From Coraliomargarita algicola (lineage in GTDB: Bacteria > Verrucomicrobiota > Verrucomicrobiia > Opitutales > Coraliomargaritaceae), in assembly GCF_033878955.1 (NCBI RefSeq), contig NZ_CP138858.1:5173001-5237000 (forward strand): 64,000 bases of DNA, in the 5' to 3' direction. Shown here piece after piece: positions 53,407-61,796 of this stretch. The translations under genes were made by a program, and so were the position numbers. Every line of letters starts with the position of its first letter. Within the stretch, counting starts at the first letter, position 1. The notes under the pieces are model-generated. The model ran no database searches. It was not told the origin of the DNA and saw nothing but the letters and a program-made list of their open reading frames with translations.

Positions 53407-56400
53407 ATGCTTAAAGAAATAAAAATACTCAGCTCATTGTTACTCTCGCTCAATATCCTCGGCGCTGCTGAAATTTATGTGACACCCAGTGGCAATGATT
53501 TAAATCAAGGCACTCAGGCCAGTCCACTCGCCAGTCTTGAGGGGGCGCGTGAGTTGATCGCGTCTAATGGACTCGCGGGTAAAGAGTCTGTAACAGTTTG
53601 GGTCGCGGAGGGGGAATATCACATGGCGAAACCGCTTCTTCTCGGACCAGGAGATTCGGGAACAGCCAGTGCTCCGATTTATTATCGTGCGATTGCTGGC
53701 GCCGAGGTGACACTGAAGGGCAGTCAGGCTTTGAATCCCGATGCGTGGAAGTCATGGAAGAACGGTGTTTACATGCAGTCACTGAAGGGCACAGCACTTG
53801 AAGGCGCTGATATTAATCAGCTCTTTATGTCAGACACGCGGATGATCCGTGCTCGCTACCCGAACTGGGATTTTGAGAATCCGCTTCGTTACGGTAAAGG
53901 TTATCTGACTGTAACGGGTGGATCACAAGAGCATCTTAATTGGAAGAAGGGGGATTTGGATGCAAAGCAAAGCCTTTGGAAGAAACCTCAAGAGGCCATC
54001 GTGCATGCCTTCCAAAAGAACAATTGGGGGAATATGCAATTTCGAATCGGCGATATTGATTGGGCGAATCGTCAGATCAATTTTGGGGAAGGAGGCTTGC
54101 AAATGCAGCGTCGCTCTGGCCTTGGGCTACATGGTAAGACGGCATCACAATACTACATTGAAAACGTTTTTGAGGAGCTGGATACAGAGTTTGAGTGGTA
54201 TTTGGATTCCGATACGCAGATGCTTTATTTTAAGCCACCTGCTGACGTTGCTATCAGCGATGTGACTGTTGAGGCGGCGACGATTAGCCGGCTCGTCGAG
54301 TTTGTTGGAGCCCAGCACGTTCATTTCGAAGGCTTCCACTTAACACAGACACGTGCGACCTTTATGGATGCATATACCGATCTTGCGCGTGGCGATTGGG
54401 CGATTCATCGCGGCGGCGCGGTTTACTTCCTCGATAGTAATAACTGCTCGATTAAGGACTTTCACATCGAAGAGGTGGGTGGAAACGGAATCTTTGTTGA
54501 TGGGCATAATCGCGAAATTCATATTTCGGGCTGCTTGATTGAGAATACTGGGGATAGTGGTGTCGCCTTTGTTGGAAATGAAAAGGCATATCGCGAATAT
54601 CAAACATGGGTGTCGCGGTATCCAATTTCTGACTATACCGACTTTGAGGTTGGACCTAAGACAGATGACTACCCTGCTAACTGTAGTGTGAGTAATACAA
54701 TTACTCGTGATGTTGGTGTCTATGGTAAGCAGACTTCAGGTGTAATTGTTTCAATGGCGATGGATATTACGATCAGTCATTGTTCAGTCTATCGCATCCC
54801 GCGTGCTGGCATCACATTTAACGACGGTGCATGGGGTGGACATATCATGGAGTTCTGTGACATCTATGATACAATCCTTGATACGGGCGAGCATGGCCCG
54901 TTTAATGGATGGGGGCGTGAGCGCTATTGGAATGGCGGAAAATCGCAAAAAGAGCTCGTTCGACTGGATGTGCTAAAGACCACGATTTTACGTAATAATC
55001 GGGTGGGGAACTACCGTGCAGGCGTGAGTGCGGGTAATTGGACCATTGATTTGGATGATGGTTGCTCGGATTATGAAATATATAATAATCTGATGCTCGG
55101 TTCCACGCTCAAGTTGCGTGACGGATATTACCGTAAGGTCTATAACAATATTATCGTAAGCGCGATCCCGATTGGCCTTCATTGCTGGTTCGAGGATAAC
55201 AGCGAGGACATTTTTAAGCATAATATCACAGTCGTTGCAGGAGGGGCCGAAGGCTCAGGCCGCACTTCAGGCAGTGTAATCGGACCCGGTCTCATGCCAG
55301 ACGATATCGGCGTCTGGGGCACCTTTGACTATAATCTATGGTGGAACTTAAATGCCGACGATTTCTCTGCGGGGCAGCATGCGCGGTCGTTAGAAGCATG
55401 GCAGGAGAAGCAGGGAGCGCACAGTGTGTTTGCAGATCCGCTCTTCGTCGATCCAGCCAACGGTAACTACCAAGTGAAGCCAGAGTCGCCGGCGTTGAAG
55501 CTCGGCTTTAAGAACTTTCCTATGGATCAGTTCGGGCACCGTATGACACGTATCATGCAGGGGTATCGCGAATTCACCGACACGGTTGAAGTGGTCATTC
55601 GTGCGGATGCGCGCGGCGGAGAAGTTCGTTACACGTTGGATGGTTCACACCCGACGAAGACTTCGACTCTTTATACAGATCCGCTCATCATTGATCGCAC
55701 AACGACGATTCGAGCGGCGACTTTCAATGAAGTTGGGCATGAAGTCGGTTTTCCAGATGAAGCGACGGTGACTAAGGTTGAGAAGCTGGAGCGACAAAGT
55801 TGGTTAGCTTCATTGCTTGCGGGGGAGTATGTTGGCCCAGATGGAAAAGCTGGGAGCGCCAGTGCTAGCAGCCACGGTTCCAAGGAGATCAAAGAAACGC
55901 TGCCAGAGATCACGGGGCGTTACGTTCGTATCGAGTTGCCTGGTGATCGGCAGACGCTCTCTTTGGCGGAGGTGCAAGTCTTCGAGGAGGGGACTAATGT
56001 CGCAATCAAGGGTGTCGCCACTCAAATCAATACTCGTTCGGGTGCAGGACCAGAGCGAGCGATTGACGGTAACACGAGTGGTGATTATCAATTGAAGACG
56101 GTGACACATACGGAGCAGGATATTGCGAATCCTTGGTGGGAAGTAGATCTAGGCCGCAGTGTTGCGATCGAGCGCATTGTGATTTTTAATCGTAGTGTGA
56201 TTCAGAATCGTCTGGATGGTTATACTTTGAAAGTGCTCGATACAGACCGGAAGGAAGTCTTCGTCAAGGCAGGCAACAAGTCTGCGGACAAGATGAGCTA
56301 TGTCGGTGCTAATGCTGAACCGATACCAACGATGGAATTGGTGGGGATGGATTTAGTGACCATTTCCGATTACCCAGATTATATCGATGCCTCTGGTGGT

Positions 56401-56610
56401 CAGTTCTTCGGTGCCTTCGTGCGCCAGTTGGAAGCTAATTCGAAGGCTGCCAAAGCAGGTTTCAGAAACGGTGATACTTTGATTAAAGTTGGGGAGATGG
56501 ACGTGCGTAATTTGAATGATCTGGATAAGGCGCTCAAAGCACAGCCTGGAGTGCTTACTGTGAAAGTGTTCCGTGGCTATGAGCATGTTGAACTTGAATT
56601 AGAGCGTTAG
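53407..56610 (+). CDS. Large beta-helix (GH141-like) enzyme with chitobiase-C, F-type lectin-like and PDZ domains
   Basis: 1067 residues. Signal peptide (ILSSLLLSLNILGAA), then IYVTPSGNDLNQGTQASPLASLEGAREL starts a right-handed beta-helix of the GH141 type to about residue 700, closing with LGFKNFPMDQFG. Next come an Fn3-like chitobiase C domain (GGEVRYTLDGSHPTKTSTLY, about 725-790), a discoidin/F-type domain (NVAIKG to about 960, including THTEQDIANPWWEVDLG), and a C-terminal PDZ-like domain (SKAAKAGFRNGDTLIKVGEMDV, about 990-1065). The F-type sugar motif is degenerate (NRSV instead of NRxD). It is the whole relative of the broken gene at 41593 and likely acts on fucose- or xylose-containing glycans. 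Confidence 0.8.
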   Translation: MLKEIKILSSLLLSLNILGAAEIYVTPSGNDLNQGTQASPLASLEGARELIASNGLAGKESVTVWVAEGEYHMAKPLLLGPGDSGTASAPIYYRAIAGAEVTLKGSQALNPDAWKSWKNGVYMQSLKGTALEGADINQLFMSDTRMIRARYPNWDFENPLRYGKGYLTVTGGSQEHLNWKKGDLDAKQSLWKKPQEAIVHAFQKNNWGNMQFRIGDIDWANRQINFGEGGLQMQRRSGLGLHGKTASQYYIENVFEELDTEFEWYLDSDTQMLYFKPPADVAISDVTVEAATISRLVEFVGAQHVHFEGFHLTQTRATFMDAYTDLARGDWAIHRGGAVYFLDSNNCSIKDFHIEEVGGNGIFVDGHNREIHISGCLIENTGDSGVAFVGNEKAYREYQTWVSRYPISDYTDFEVGPKTDDYPANCSVSNTITRDVGVYGKQTSGVIVSMAMDITISHCSVYRIPRAGITFNDGAWGGHIMEFCDIYDTILDTGEHGPFNGWGRERYWNGGKSQKELVRLDVLKTTILRNNRVGNYRAGVSAGNWTIDLDDGCSDYEIYNNLMLGSTLKLRDGYYRKVYNNIIVSAIPIGLHCWFEDNSEDIFKHNITVVAGGAEGSGRTSGSVIGPGLMPDDIGVWGTFDYNLWWNLNADDFSAGQHARSLEAWQEKQGAHSVFADPLFVDPANGNYQVKPESPALKLGFKNFPMDQFGHRMTRIMQGYREFTDTVEVVIRADARGGEVRYTLDGSHPTKTSTLYTDPLIIDRTTTIRAATFNEVGHEVGFPDEATVTKVEKLERQSWLASLLAGEYVGPDGKAGSASASSHGSKEIKETLPEITGRYVRIELPGDRQTLSLAEVQVFEEGTNVAIKGVATQINTRSGAGPERAIDGNTSGDYQLKTVTHTEQDIANPWWEVDLGRSVAIERIVIFNRSVIQNRLDGYTLKVLDTDRKEVFVKAGNKSADKMSYVGANAEPIPTMELVGMDLVTISDYPDYIDASGGQFFGAFVRQLEANSKAAKAGFRNGDTLIKVGEMDVRNLNDLDKALKAQPGVLTVKVFRGYEHVELELER

Positions 56611-56622
56611 TTCTGAATTTGG

Positions 56623-58269
56623 ATGAATAGTAAACCGACATATCTTTTTTTACGCCTGCTGGCTCCCTTTCTGGGAGCCGTGTTCCTTGCAGATGCATCA
56701 GCCAATGAGGAATGGCTGATCAACAGCCAAGCAGAATGGAGCGCCGCACTTGCTGGGCACACGAACTTGGAAGTTGTCGATGGTTCAGTCGTCCCGACAG
56801 CGCATCAAGCGAGCTTTACGAGTGTGTTCAAACAGTTCGAGGATGTGCGGGAGTTAGATTCCATCAAGTTTTCTCAGTCGGCTGTCTGGGAGAACTGGGA
56901 ACCGATTCGATTCGTTCAGCCCAATCTGTCGGATGCACCTGTCTTGTTGAGCATGGGGCCGAAGAACTACTGGATGTTTGGACGCTATAATTCGGTTGAA
57001 AAAATGCAACAGCGTGAGGCCAGCACGAATGCCCGAAAAGGCGCATCCAATCCTTACGCGGACTATCAGTTGGACAGCTTTGTTCCGGAGGCTACGACTT
57101 TGGAGGGCTTCGATATGCCTTTATTGACCACACCTTACCCGAATCAATTTACTGCGCCGGGTGGACTTGAATTCCCAGAGCAGGGGTATCATGGTTGGCA
57201 AAGTAAGGACATGGTCAACTGGGTACATCATGGTTCGGTGACTAAAGGCCGTGCATATTTGGTAACCAGTGCTGAGATGGTCGGAGACCATGTGTATTTT
57301 TATTATGATTATCCAAATGATCAAGACCCTCACTTAGTGATTGATCGCGACCTGACCGATGGCATTGCAGGCGAAGACTTGGGCATGGTCTTTCAAGATC
57401 CATCGGATGGTTCAGATAGTGCGATCATTCGTGGATTGGATGGGAAATTTCACTTAATTCTGGAAGATTGGAGCCCAGTGAATGCTTCCACCCATGCTTG
57501 GGATTCACCACTCGCGATGCATGCTGTCAGTGATGATGGTATCCAGGACTTTAAAATCCTGGAGCCGCCGGTCGATGAGCGCACGACGCCTACGGGACAG
57601 TTTGCCGAATATGCGCATCCGCATTGGCATGCAAGTGATCCCAAAAACTATCCGGGGAAACCGTCTCCGGTGGATGTGCCACAGCACCGGATTAAAGCGG
57701 GAGACGTCGTGGCTTTTGCTCAATACGAAATCCATGAGCCCGAGCAGAATGCTTATGGTGATTGGGCTGCCATCGCGATTGGTGGGCAGCATTATCTCTT
57801 TTGTGATTATGATCCAGTGGGCGGTCACGGTCAAAAGTCGATGAGCGTAGGCTTGTTTACTGCATCGAGCATTGATGGCCCGTTCGAGTGGTGTGGTCAT
57901 GTGGGGCAAGGCCACCCGGACCCCGATATCATGTTTGCCGAAGGGCGCTTTTATTTAGCCACTCAAACTGGGAGCGATTTCGTCAGCCCTGGGCCTTGGG
58001 TAGAAACTGTCGAAGTGCGCGTCGGGGTCGATACTACGAATGATGGAGTCGTCGATGAATGGTCGCAGTGGCAGGCGGTTTCTGAGCAATACGACTATAT
58101 TCCGGGCTTCGCTAAGCAGGTGGCGAAAACGCCCGCACAGATGGATCTGTCCGGTTTACCCGCAGGCTACGGATTTCAGTTTGAAGTTAGAATGACGGAT
58201 ACCACCGAAAATGATTCAAAGCCGATTCTAGATCAAATGACGCTCTCTTTTGCTGAGCTCAAATTGTAA
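56623..58269 (+). CDS. Secreted propeller hydrolase-like protein, tandem copy 1
   Basis: 548 residues with a signal peptide (LLAPFLGAVFLADASA). Blade-like motifs YHGWQSKDMVNWVHHGSV, VYFYYDYPNDQDPHL, GKFHLILEDWSPV, YGDWAAIAIGGQHYLFCDYDPVGGH and HPDPDIMFAEGRFYLATQ resemble the GH43/GH117 superfamily, although I cannot give the exact family. A C-terminal conserved domain (YIPGFAKQVAKTPAQMDLSGLPAGYGFQFEVRMTDT) follows. Two close relatives come directly behind it. It begins 12 bp after the beta-helix gene, so one operon is likely. Confidence 0.75.
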   Translation: MNSKPTYLFLRLLAPFLGAVFLADASANEEWLINSQAEWSAALAGHTNLEVVDGSVVPTAHQASFTSVFKQFEDVRELDSIKFSQSAVWENWEPIRFVQPNLSDAPVLLSMGPKNYWMFGRYNSVEKMQQREASTNARKGASNPYADYQLDSFVPEATTLEGFDMPLLTTPYPNQFTAPGGLEFPEQGYHGWQSKDMVNWVHHGSVTKGRAYLVTSAEMVGDHVYFYYDYPNDQDPHLVIDRDLTDGIAGEDLGMVFQDPSDGSDSAIIRGLDGKFHLILEDWSPVNASTHAWDSPLAMHAVSDDGIQDFKILEPPVDERTTPTGQFAEYAHPHWHASDPKNYPGKPSPVDVPQHRIKAGDVVAFAQYEIHEPEQNAYGDWAAIAIGGQHYLFCDYDPVGGHGQKSMSVGLFTASSIDGPFEWCGHVGQGHPDPDIMFAEGRFYLATQTGSDFVSPGPWVETVEVRVGVDTTNDGVVDEWSQWQAVSEQYDYIPGFAKQVAKTPAQMDLSGLPAGYGFQFEVRMTDTTENDSKPILDQMTLSFAELKL

Positions 58270-58312
58270 TGATCTGCACTGAACTGTAACACTAAAATTT
58301 ATTTATAAAAAT

Positions 58313-59893
58313 ATGAAAAAAATAGATAGAAAAATCCTTATTCCATTGGCTGCGATCGGCTTGAGCTGCACGATGTCTTCAGTCTGCGCAGAGTCTGCGG
58401 GTGCTTGGGTCATCGAAACTCAATCCGACTGGAGTGCCGCTCTGGCAGAGCAGACGGATGTAGAGCTGAACGATGGCCAGCTCGCTCCAACGCAGAAGCA
58501 AGCCAGCTTTTCCAGTGTGGTTCAATCGTTTAAACAGAAGCGCAAACTCGATTCGATTGAATTTGCTCAATCGACCGTATGGCAAAACTGGGAGCCGATT
58601 AAGTTCACGCAGCCCAATATGACGAATGCGCCGATTGCCATCAGTTGCGGACCGAATGATTATTGGATCTTAGGCAACTATAGAACCTTTGAGAATATGT
58701 CGAAGTTACTTGATCGGCAACGTCTGCATTACGAGCGTCGCAATAAAGGAGGCGAACCGTTTGTGCCCCCCTATAATATTGTCGATTTTGTGCCAGAGAC
58801 AGTCACTTTAGAAGGCTACGATGTGCCACTTGAAACCACGCCTTATCCGAACCAATACAGGCTTAAAAATCCCCATGTAGATTATAAAGTTGGCGGTTAT
58901 CATGGCTGGCATAGTCGAGACATGGTCAACTGGGTGCACTATGGTTCGATGGGGCGCGCAGGCATGGCCACGACTGCTGAGTATGTGGATGGAGAGTTAT
59001 ACCTGTATTATGATCAACCCAATGACCGTGATCCCCACTTGATTATTAATCGCGATATGAAAGGTGGAGGGCCTGCTGAAATGATGGGCATGGTATTTGA
59101 TGCGCCGTGGGCGGGGTCGGATTGCGTTGTGATTCGTGATTTAGAGGGTAAGTTTCACATGATCTCTGAAAATTGGGGACCAGTGGACGCCTCCGAGCGT
59201 TCTTGGGATTCGCCACTCGCTACGCATGTCGTAAGTCCTGATGGCATCAATGATTTTCAGGTGGTCGGGCATGCGGTCGACGCGAGAACTGAGCCCACGG
59301 GGGTGATGGCAACGTTTAAACACCCTCACTGGGGGGATGATAACGTGGTCGAATACGAAGTGCATGAACCCGAGCAAGAAGCCTATGGTGACTGGGCTGC
59401 GATCGCTATTGGAGGGCAGTATTATCTCTTCTCCGATTATGACCCAGCTGGAGGTCATAACATGAGCGTAGGCATTTTCACCTCATCGAGTATTGATGAA
59501 CCGTTCACTTGGTGTGGCAATCTGGGCGATGGGCATCCCGATCCGGACATTATGTTTGCCGAGGGGCGCTTTTATTTAGCCACGCAGACCAAGAGTGACT
59601 TTGTCAGCCCCGGCCCATGGGTGGAAACGGTAGAAGCCCGCGTCGGGGTGGATACCACTGGCGACGGTGAGATTAATGAATGGTCTGACTGGCAAGAGAC
59701 CTCTGAGCAATACGATTACATTCCAGGATTTGCCAAGCAAGTGGCGAAAACCCCTGCGAAACTTGATTTGTCCGACTTGCCTGCTGGTTATGGCTTCCAA
59801 TTCGAAGTCAGAATGACGGATACAACTGAAAATGAATCCAAGCCAATTTTGGATAAAGTCGTGCTGTCGTATGCGAAGGAAGGCGCTCAATGA
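58313..59893 (+). CDS. Secreted propeller hydrolase-like protein, tandem copy 2
   Basis: 526 residues, signal peptide to VCAES. It keeps YHGWHSRDMVNWVHYGSM, LYLYYDQPNDRDPHL, YGDWAAIAIGGQYYLFSDYDPAGGH, HPDPDIMFAEGRFYLATQ and the same C-terminal domain as copy 1, with a shorter central insertion before EYEVHEPEQ. The residues common to all three copies (NDxDPHL, HEPEQxAYGDWA, HPDPDI) are the best candidates for the active site. Its stop overlaps the next start by four bases. Confidence 0.75.
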   Translation: MKKIDRKILIPLAAIGLSCTMSSVCAESAGAWVIETQSDWSAALAEQTDVELNDGQLAPTQKQASFSSVVQSFKQKRKLDSIEFAQSTVWQNWEPIKFTQPNMTNAPIAISCGPNDYWILGNYRTFENMSKLLDRQRLHYERRNKGGEPFVPPYNIVDFVPETVTLEGYDVPLETTPYPNQYRLKNPHVDYKVGGYHGWHSRDMVNWVHYGSMGRAGMATTAEYVDGELYLYYDQPNDRDPHLIINRDMKGGGPAEMMGMVFDAPWAGSDCVVIRDLEGKFHMISENWGPVDASERSWDSPLATHVVSPDGINDFQVVGHAVDARTEPTGVMATFKHPHWGDDNVVEYEVHEPEQEAYGDWAAIAIGGQYYLFSDYDPAGGHNMSVGIFTSSSIDEPFTWCGNLGDGHPDPDIMFAEGRFYLATQTKSDFVSPGPWVETVEARVGVDTTGDGEINEWSDWQETSEQYDYIPGFAKQVAKTPAKLDLSDLPAGYGFQFEVRMTDTTENESKPILDKVVLSYAKEGAQ

Positions 59894-61395
59894 GAAAGAC
59901 AGGGCAGACCGGGCGATCCGTTATATTTATGTTAGGGGTCGCCACCTCGACCGTCTTTGCCGATCAGGCATGGATCATAGATACTCAAGCGGAGTGGGAG
60001 CAGGGTATCAGTGCCCAAAAGCAGCTTGAGTTTAAAGACGGTATGGCTACGCCCACAGCTTCAAGCGCGGCATTAAGGAGCACCCTCAAGCGTTTTAATG
60101 CCAAGAGGGAGGCCGGGATGTTGACAGTAAAGCAATCCGATCTGTGGCAAAACTGGAATCCGCGTCCGAATATCGGGCCAAAGTTGGGAGATTCTCCAGT
60201 GTTTATATCGGTTGGTCCTCAAGATTATTGGATGCTCGGTCGTTGTCATATGAAACCCCAAAGGCCCTTGGAGACGGTGACGTTACCAGGCTATGACGAG
60301 CCGTTACTGAAGACGGCTAAACCTAATGAGTTTGTCGCGCCGGGCGGCTTACAGCCACATGCGGGCGGCTATCAGGCATGGCATAGTCGTGACATGGAAA
60401 CTTGGGTCTATTACGGCTCGGTGACCGAGACGTTTTCAGCATGGGTGACGACTGCCGAGTATGTGGATGGGAAGTTCTATATCTATTATGATTTTCCAAA
60501 TGACCAGGATCCACATTTGTATATCGACGATGATCTAACCGACGGTAAGCCTGGCAAGAACATGGGCATGGCCTTTGAAGATCCATCGCACGGTTCCGAC
60601 TGCGTCTTCATTCGAGACAAGGAAGGCAAGTTTCATGTGATCTATGAGGATTGGAGCCCCATTTTCGCCAATAAATATTCTTTCGATTCCCCTCTAGCAG
60701 GCCATGCAGTGAGTGAAGACGGGATCAAGGACTTTGAAATCCTGGCACCTGCAGTGGATCACCGCACAAATCCGACGGGCGTGATTAAAACCTATAATCA
60801 CCCTCATTGGGTCAAGGAAGCGCCAGAGCGATTTTCGTCGAATATCGGCGAATATGAGGTGCACGAACCGGAGCAGAATGCCTATGGCGATTGGGCCTCC
60901 ATTTGCATCGGCGATCAATACTATCTCTTTGGCGATTACGACGCCGCAGGTAAGCATTCTAGAGATGGATCGCACATGCAGGTCGGGTGGTTTACGTCTT
61001 CAAGCCTCGATGAGGAATTTACATTTTGTGGTAGTATTGGTGAGGGGCACCCCGATCCTGATATCTGCTTTGCCGAGGGGCAGTTCTATCTAGCGACGCA
61101 GCCAGAGATCGATTATGTCAGCCCAGGCCCATGGGTCGAATCTGTCGAAGTTCGGGTCGGGGTGGACACGACGAATGATGGAGAAGTGGATCAGTGGTCA
61201 AATTGGCAGGCTGTCAAGGAGCGCTATGATCACACGCCTGGATTCGCCAAACAAATTACACGAACACCAGCTGAAGTTGACCTGTCTGATTTACCTGCAG
61301 GCTACGGTTTTCAGTTTGAAATTAAAATGACGGATACAACTGAGAACGAGTCCAAGCCGGTTCTGGATAAGGTCAGTCTAACTTTTTCGAATTAA
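59890..61395 (+). CDS. Secreted propeller hydrolase-like protein, tandem copy 3
   Basis: 501 residues; ATGA overlap with copy 2 indicates coupled translation. Signal peptide RSVIFMLGVATSTVFA. It lacks the segment between YWMLGRC and ETVTLPGYDEP present in copies 1 and 2, and has YDFPNDQDPHLYIDDDLTDG, YGDWASICIGDQYYLFGDYDAAG, HPDPDICFAEGQFYLATQ and the shared C-terminus. It is the most divergent copy and ends the operon. Confidence 0.75.
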   Translation: MRKTGQTGRSVIFMLGVATSTVFADQAWIIDTQAEWEQGISAQKQLEFKDGMATPTASSAALRSTLKRFNAKREAGMLTVKQSDLWQNWNPRPNIGPKLGDSPVFISVGPQDYWMLGRCHMKPQRPLETVTLPGYDEPLLKTAKPNEFVAPGGLQPHAGGYQAWHSRDMETWVYYGSVTETFSAWVTTAEYVDGKFYIYYDFPNDQDPHLYIDDDLTDGKPGKNMGMAFEDPSHGSDCVFIRDKEGKFHVIYEDWSPIFANKYSFDSPLAGHAVSEDGIKDFEILAPAVDHRTNPTGVIKTYNHPHWVKEAPERFSSNIGEYEVHEPEQNAYGDWASICIGDQYYLFGDYDAAGKHSRDGSHMQVGWFTSSSLDEEFTFCGSIGEGHPDPDICFAEGQFYLATQPEIDYVSPGPWVESVEVRVGVDTTNDGEVDQWSNWQAVKERYDHTPGFAKQITRTPAEVDLSDLPAGYGFQFEIKMTDTTENESKPVLDKVSLTFSN

Positions 61396-61796
61396 GAATA
61401 GTCACTGCTTTAGTCGAATTTTCAGATGGATACCCACGGGAGAGAGTAGATGTTCGTAAGAATATGCCGTCTGTCACATGTTCATGTGACAGACGTGCTG
61501 CGGGTGTATGATATTATGGGTTTATATCCTGTGAACTCCTGTTATTTAATAACGATAGATAGGTAGGATATGTCTACTGCCTATCAAACGCACCTAATCT
61601 ACGAGGTGTGACTCATCAATCTACCCGATACCCTTAAGAATTGCGTCATTACCTCTTAAGTCTGAGTGCGAGAACTGAGCGCTTAATTGTTCAATAGTTC
61701 TATCGCCGAGGACATTGCTATGATGAAACGCAATCCTTCGATTCTATCTCGGAGCGATAGAGTTGTTTACTCCAATACTAACCCCTGATCAGCTAC
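61396..61796. other. Long leader region before DUF1800 gene
   Basis: About 400 bp without a gene. It contains palindromic site 4 with its -10-like box near 61510, then roughly 280 bp of probable untranslated leader with small inverted repeats, including GATAGG/CCTATC (about 61556-61590) and CTATC/GATAG (about 61746-61760). No riboswitch class is recognisable. Confidence 0.5.
61469..61518 (+). promoter_or_regulatory. Palindromic operator site 4, the best copy, plus -10-like box
   Basis: GTCTGTCACATG (61469-61480), TT, CATGTGACAGAC (61483-61494): perfect 12-bp arms. Downstream, TGTATGATATTATGG keeps the GATA-N-TATG block at nearly the same distance (24 bases between GTGAC and TATG) as sites 1 and 2. 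It is the most symmetric copy and probably closest to the regulator consensus. Confidence 0.75.
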
